Origin: Fibrobacterota bacterium
GTDB lineage: Bacteria; Fibrobacterota; Fibrobacteria; UBA5070
NCBI GenBank assembly: GCA_016715065.1
Contig: JADKBN010000002.1
Location: forward strand, 1 to 64,000
Direction of reading: 5' to 3'
Length of the DNA stretch: 64,000 bases
Positions 61,417-64,000 of this stretch are shown piece by piece. The translations under genes were made by a program, and so were the position numbers. Each line of letters begins with the position of its first letter. The first letter of the stretch is position 1. The notes beneath the pieces were generated by a model. That model worked only from the letters and a program-made list of their open reading frames with translations. It did not search any database and was not told the origin of the DNA.

Positions 61417-63684
61417 TCAGCCCATCAGAGCTCCGTTGATCCTGGAACAGAGAGCTTCGTCCATCGGGATCGGCGATCCGTCGATTTCCGCCACCGCAAC
61501 CGCACCCATCAGCGCGTTGGTCGCCAAGACGCAATCGGCCCGCTTGAGGTCGTCCACCGAGATCGGTCTGTCCTCGACGAATGGGCCCCACTGCCCGAGG
61601 AGGTCGCACACGGCCTGTTCCATGGTTCCGGGAAGGACGTGCGGGGAAAGGGGGCGGTAGAACTTGCCATCGATGCGCCAAAGCAAGTTCGCCGTGTTCG
61701 TCTCCGACACCGAGCCGTCGGCGTTGAGCAACACCGCTTCGTCCGCGCCGTGCGCCTTCGCCCAGTCGGCGGCCACTCGTTGCAACATGTAGTTCATGGT
61801 CTTGTGGTCGGAGAGGGAGGACTGCCTTCCGTGCGGGTAGGTCGCCAGGCGAATCCCGGGCCGGCCAAGCGCCACCAGTCGGTGAACATACGGGCGGGCC
61901 AGGACCATCGAGCGGATGCCACGATCGCCTGAGCCGGGCTTGCCTGCGGAGACAAGCAATTTGACCGCCGCGGCCTTGTCTGCCAGTGCGTTCTTGGACA
62001 CCACCAGATCGATCACGTCCTTCCATGTGGTGTCGGGGAACTCGGTCCCGAAGAATTCCGCCCATGCCTTGCGCAAGCGCTCGAGGTGGGAGTCCAGTCG
62101 AAGGATCCGTCCCCTCTGGACGAGGAGCGTCTCGAAGAACCCGTAGCCGTAGGAGAAGCCTTCCTCTTCGACGGAAACCGTCATCTCGCCAAGGGGTTTG
62201 AACTTTCCGTCGATCCATCCGATGCGCGTGTCCGGGGCGGTCGCGGCGCCGCCACCCATCCGTTCGAGGGCGTTGGAGATCGTGCGGCCCTTGTGGAGGG
62301 TCTCTTCGAATTCGTCGTCGGGCTTGGAGTCGTACACGACCCCGCCGCCGACGGAGTAGACCAATCTCCCCGAGGCGACCGTGGCGGTGCGGATGGCGAT
62401 GGAAAAATCCATGGTGCCGCGAAAGCCCAGGTACCCGATGGATCCCGTGTAGAGGTGGCGGCGCACGGGTTCCAACTCGTCGATGACTTCCATGGATCGG
62501 ATCTTGGGGCAGCCGGTGATGGATCCTCCCGGGAAGGTCGCGCGGATCAGATCCACCGCGCTCTTGCCGGCATCCAGTTCCCCCTCGACCACGCTGACCA
62601 GGTGGTAGACGTTCTCGTAGGCCTCCACCCGCTTGTGTTCGACGACCTTCACAGATCCCGCCGCGCACACCTTGCCGATGTCGTTGCGCAACAGGTCGAC
62701 GATCATGGAAAGCTCCGAATCGTCCTTGAAGCTGGTCTCCAGGTCGCGGCGGAAGGCGAGGTCGTCTTCGGGCGTCTTGCCACGGGGGCGGGTCCCTTTG
62801 ATGGGCCGGGTTTCCACCTTGCTGCCGCGGAGCTCGATGAACCTCTCCGGCGAGGTGGAGGCGATCTGGTGGTCTCCCGCATGGAGGTAGGCGAAGAACG
62901 GGGCGGGGTTGGCCTCGAACAGGCTGGAAAACAGGGCGAAGACGTCGCCGGCAAAATCCGTCTCGAATCGCTGCGACATGTTGACCTGGTAGACATGGCC
63001 ACGGGCGATGTAGTCGCGCACCGCCTCGACGGAGCGCACGTATTCGTCGCGGGAAAGTCCCGACACGAGCTGTCCGACCTTCGCGACGGGAGTCCGTCGC
63101 GTCGCCTTGGTGGACAATTCCTGCAGGAAGCCGGCCAATGTCCGGCCTGCGCGATCCTCGTCTCCCTCCAGCACGGGAACATGGATCGTGGTCTTTCCCC
63201 CATGGCGGTCGTGGACCACCAGGATGGAGGGAGCCGTCATGAACAGTCGGGGCAGGTGCAGATCGTCGCGGCTGGTTCGAGGCAGGGCTTCCAGGCAGTC
63301 CTTGAGGTCGTAGGCCAGGTACCCGAGCAGGCCGGCGGTCAACGGGTGATCTCGGTCCAGCCCGGGAAGCCGGTAGCGATCGGCCACGGCTTCGAGGGCG
63401 GCGAATGGATCGAGATCCGCGCGCACCGATGCGCCGGAGAACTCGGCGACCACGGTTCCCGCCCGTTCCCGCAACGAAAGCCAAGGCCTCAGACCCAGGA
63501 CATGGAAGCGGGCCGAATCGTGTCCGCCCCCGCTGAGCAGGGCGACCGTGCCGGGTTCGTCGGAAAACCGGGACACCAGGTCGATGAACGGTTCGGTCAG
63601 TTCCAGGGTCGCATCGAGGACGTGATGGAACGCTGCGGGAAGGCGATGCAGGAATTCCTGCGCGGAAACCGGAGTGGTGTTCAT
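61417..63684 (-). CDS. pabB: Aminodeoxychorismate synthase component I fused to aminodeoxychorismate lyase
   Basis: The 755-residue product joins a PabB domain (about 1-475) and a class IV aminotransferase PabC domain (about 480-755). PabB blocks include ARGHVYQVNMSQRFETDF, ASTSPERFIEL, TRPIKGTRPRGKT, LSMIVDLLRNDIGKVC, FPGGSITGCPKIRSMEVIDE and YTGSIGYLG. PabC blocks include GFSYGYGFFETLLVQRG, SDHKTMNYM and SETNTANLLWRIDGK. Together these convert chorismate and ammonia to p-aminobenzoate for folate synthesis. It overlaps pabA by ATGA. Similar fusions are known in other bacteria. Confidence 0.93.
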   Translation of the reverse strand: MNTTPVSAQEFLHRLPAAFHHVLDATLELTEPFIDLVSRFSDEPGTVALLSGGGHDSARFHVLGLRPWLSLRERAGTVVAEFSGASVRADLDPFAALEAVADRYRLPGLDRDHPLTAGLLGYLAYDLKDCLEALPRTSRDDLHLPRLFMTAPSILVVHDRHGGKTTIHVPVLEGDEDRAGRTLAGFLQELSTKATRRTPVAKVGQLVSGLSRDEYVRSVEAVRDYIARGHVYQVNMSQRFETDFAGDVFALFSSLFEANPAPFFAYLHAGDHQIASTSPERFIELRGSKVETRPIKGTRPRGKTPEDDLAFRRDLETSFKDDSELSMIVDLLRNDIGKVCAAGSVKVVEHKRVEAYENVYHLVSVVEGELDAGKSAVDLIRATFPGGSITGCPKIRSMEVIDELEPVRRHLYTGSIGYLGFRGTMDFSIAIRTATVASGRLVYSVGGGVVYDSKPDDEFEETLHKGRTISNALERMGGGAATAPDTRIGWIDGKFKPLGEMTVSVEEEGFSYGYGFFETLLVQRGRILRLDSHLERLRKAWAEFFGTEFPDTTWKDVIDLVVSKNALADKAAAVKLLVSAGKPGSGDRGIRSMVLARPYVHRLVALGRPGIRLATYPHGRQSSLSDHKTMNYMLQRVAADWAKAHGADEAVLLNADGSVSETNTANLLWRIDGKFYRPLSPHVLPGTMEQAVCDLLGQWGPFVEDRPISVDDLKRADCVLATNALMGAVAVAEIDGSPIPMDEALCSRINGALMG

Positions 63685-64000
63685 GTCAATGCGCTCCGCA
63701 AAGGGCCGGTCTTGAGGAAGTTTTCGATCATGGGGAACCCGTGCTCCGTGAGGAAGCTCTCCGGGTGGAACTGCACGCCCTGGAGCGGGTGTTCCCGGTG
63801 GGAGAGCCCCATGATGACGCCGTCCGGAGATCTGGCCGTGATTTCCAGCGCGGGATCCACGTTCGTCACCGCCAGCGAATGGTAGCGGGCGACGCGGCAG
63901 GGGCTGGGGATTCCCGCGAAGAGGCCCTTGCCTTCGTGACGGATTTCGTCCGTTTTGCCGTGCATGGGAAGAGGAGCCCGCACCGTGGTCCCGCCGAACG
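63681..64000 (-). CDS. pabA: Aminodeoxychorismate/anthranilate synthase glutaminase, partial at right edge
   Basis: Only the C-terminal part is in the window. It is open to the right edge and reads AFGGTTVRAPLPMHGK, GLFAGIPSPCRVARYHSL and LQGVQFHPESFLTEHG, the C-terminal half of a class I glutamine amidotransferase with the catalytic His and Glu in FHPES. The nucleophilic Cys lies beyond the edge. It supplies ammonia to the PabB part encoded just downstream. Confidence 0.93.
   Translation of the reverse strand, partial: FGGTTVRAPLPMHGKTDEIRHEGKGLFAGIPSPCRVARYHSLAVTNVDPALEITARSPDGVIMGLSHREHPLQGVQFHPESFLTEHGFPMIENFLKTGPLRSALT

Noticed and set aside
60089..61660. Plus-strand long frame opposite eutB
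   Set aside because: eutB is unmistakable on the minus strand. The antisense frame is a by-product of GC-rich codon use.
62086..63885. Plus-strand long frame opposite the pabBC fusion
   Set aside because: Same reason as for eutB: the minus-strand enzyme has complete motifs.

Overview
The window looks like a chromosomal segment of a GC-rich, apparently free-living member of the Fibrobacterota. Three things point there. One gene (10076-11239) carries the Fibrobacter succinogenes major paralogous (FISUMP) domain. Two genes (6232-7104 and 11407-12258) encode TIGR02147-type regulators, a family typical of Fibrobacter. Several secreted enzymes end in T9SS-like beta-sandwich C-terminal domains. Genes are tightly packed, often overlapping by ATGA, GTGA, TTGA or TGATG. 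No rRNA, tRNA or CRISPR array was seen.

Region 1 (1-3.8 kb) is decayed DNA: an IS4-type transposase with at least five frame changes, then a heavily frameshifted gene whose reconstructed product resembles the T6SS baseplate protein TssF. Region 2 (3.8-15.6 kb) is a pectin/rhamnogalacturonan module: two SGNH acetylesterases, a PL11 rhamnogalacturonan lyase broken by an in-frame amber codon, a FISUMP protein, and two copies of a TIGR02147 regulator paired with a Cys-Gly-Leu-Asp surface lipoprotein. Region 3 (15.6-18 kb) holds a Cys-cluster PAS kinase, an ECF sigma factor and a His-rich membrane protein.

Region 4 (18-27.2 kb) is the most unusual. On the minus strand, a large predicted effector with a C-terminal HExxH metallopeptidase domain is followed by six tandem paralogous lipoproteins of about 361 residues. 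The last 146 bases of the effector gene overlap the start of the first lipoprotein in another frame, and relics of that effector tail are still readable in the alternate frame of the other copies. I read this as a contact-dependent toxin with an expanded periplasmic immunity array.

Region 5 (27.3-37.3 kb) has a PadR regulator with a GH94 phosphorylase, a duplicated pair of two-gene lipoprotein operons sharing a 124-bp near-identical leader, zinc-ribbon proteins, an outer-membrane protein and a histidine kinase. Region 6 (37.3-42.4 kb, minus) contains a GH9 cellulase next to a membrane-spanning AraC regulator with a carbohydrate-binding-like sensor domain, then RsgA and a MerR regulator. Region 7 (42.5-48.5 kb) has a phosphodiesterase-isochorismatase fusion and a polyamine-type ABC operon with a permease-binding-protein fusion. 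Region 8 (48.5-64 kb) mixes regulators, a broken UvrA-like gene, a double metallophosphoesterase, a hybrid histidine kinase with a sensor like that of the AraC protein, eutBC, and pabA/pabBC cut by the window edge.

Overall the segment serves plant polysaccharide sensing and breakdown, with an inter-bacterial competition locus between polysaccharide genes.
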